From contig CAZJOM010000012.1 in the NCBI GenBank assembly GCA_964547645.1, positions 4,079-68,078 of the forward strand: 64,000 bases of DNA. The letters are read 5' to 3'. The DNA comes from SZUA-430 sp964547645. Its GTDB lineage: Bacteria; Pseudomonadota; Alphaproteobacteria; Micropepsales; Micropepsaceae. Below are positions 63,688-64,000 of this stretch, one piece after another; within the stretch, counting starts at the first letter, position 1; each line of letters begins with the position of its first letter. The notes under the pieces are model-generated. The model made no database searches, was not told where the DNA came from, and saw only the letters and a list, made by a program, of their open reading frames with translations. Both the position numbers and the translations under genes were made by a program.

Positions 63688-63787
63688 GGTGCGCAGCGTC
63701 GCGTCATATTCCGCGAACGCTGCGAATGCGGACCATGACACCGGGGGGCTGGACGGCTATGGTCAACACCACAAATGGAGCACCCCC

Positions 63788-64000
63788 ATGCCTCGCGCCA
63801 ACGGCCTGCATCACCTCGCGATCTCGACCGGAAATATGAAGGCGCAGATCGAATTCTTCTCCGACGTGCTCGGCATGGAACTTGTTGCGCTCTATTGGAT
63901 GCACGGCGTCGAAGGAACCTGGCACGGCTTCTTGCGCCTGAACGACACGGCGTCGGTTGCCTTCGTGCAGAACGACAAGATCAAGGCGACGAAGCCGAAC
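63788..64000 (+). CDS. VOC (glyoxalase/dioxygenase) family protein, cut by window end
   Basis: The first 71 codons read MPRANGLHHLAISTGNMKAQ and then IEFFSDVLGMELVALYWMHG. This is the beta-alpha-beta-beta-beta start of a VOC domain with the usual metal-ligand His in LHHLAI. GGAG lies about nine bases before the ATG. It follows the flavoprotein by 100 bases in the same direction. The rest is outside the window. Confidence 0.85.
   Translation, partial: MPRANGLHHLAISTGNMKAQIEFFSDVLGMELVALYWMHGVEGTWHGFLRLNDTASVAFVQNDKIKATKPN

Overview
The window is GC-rich and densely coded, with short intergenic gaps and many 1-8 bp start/stop overlaps. It looks like a chromosomal segment of a Gram-negative bacterium, most likely an alphaproteobacterium. 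The reasons are a hisS-hisZ-hisG block, a fused NarK1-NarK2 nitrate transporter, an Irr/PerR-like palindrome on katG and a type II secretion operon with outer-membrane parts. This lineage call is inference from gene content. A run of 100 N with identical 55-bp flanks shows the sequence is a draft scaffold. I saw no tRNA, rRNA, CRISPR array, transposase or prophage.

Layout. 1-4.84 kb: a partial CadC-like regulator divergent from an S41 peptidase, an AlkD-like DNA repair protein and a kinase/ATPase fusion. 4.88-19.1 kb: an anaerobic nitrate respiration locus. A beta-barrel porin and a Crp/Fnr regulator are on the minus strand, and narK-narGHJI-ppiC-MBL plus a small membrane protein are on the plus strand. 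Two Fnr/Dnr-type palindromes lie in the shared promoter region. 19.1-24.2 kb: an alcohol dehydrogenase remnant, a Met-rich Spy-like protein, and a HlyD/FtsX/ATPase exporter with two near-consensus Fnr/Dnr boxes upstream. 24.2-28.8 kb: a BlaI/BlaR-like pair leading two secreted hydrolases, with clear TACA-N2-TGTA operators. 28.9-31.6 kb: a dienelactone hydrolase and an M28 peptidase.

31.7-39.7 kb: a type II secretion operon in the order F-H-I-J-K-L-M-C/N-like-D, without gspE or gspG. 39.7-45.3 kb: a ChaN-like lipoprotein, a secreted hypothetical, katG with a palindromic operator over its -10 box, a secreted NPPGP-repeat protein, and secF without secD. 45.5-50.4 kb: a CpxP/CpxR/CpxA-like envelope stress set, then a quinohemoprotein alcohol dehydrogenase. 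50.4-54.1 kb: hisS-hisZ-hisG, followed by a 229-bp palindromic repeat. 54.4-60.8 kb: a GNAT acetyltransferase and FAD oxidase (minus) divergent from an MFS transporter, class III aminotransferase and glutamine-synthetase-like ligase (plus). This is probably an amine or amino-acid catabolic cluster. 60.9-64 kb: small membrane or hypothetical proteins, a TetR regulator divergent from an NDH-2-like flavoprotein with twin operators between them, and a truncated VOC protein.

Most genes belong to known families. The most unusual points are the aminotransferase that seems to start at ATA or ATC, the NPPGP-repeat protein with a duplicated module, the 229-bp palindrome, the BlaRI-type hydrolase operon, the incomplete T2SS operon, the probable Fnr/Dnr control of an ABC exporter, and a scaffold gap that can be closed from the sequence itself. 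I do not see strong evidence for a wholly new system.
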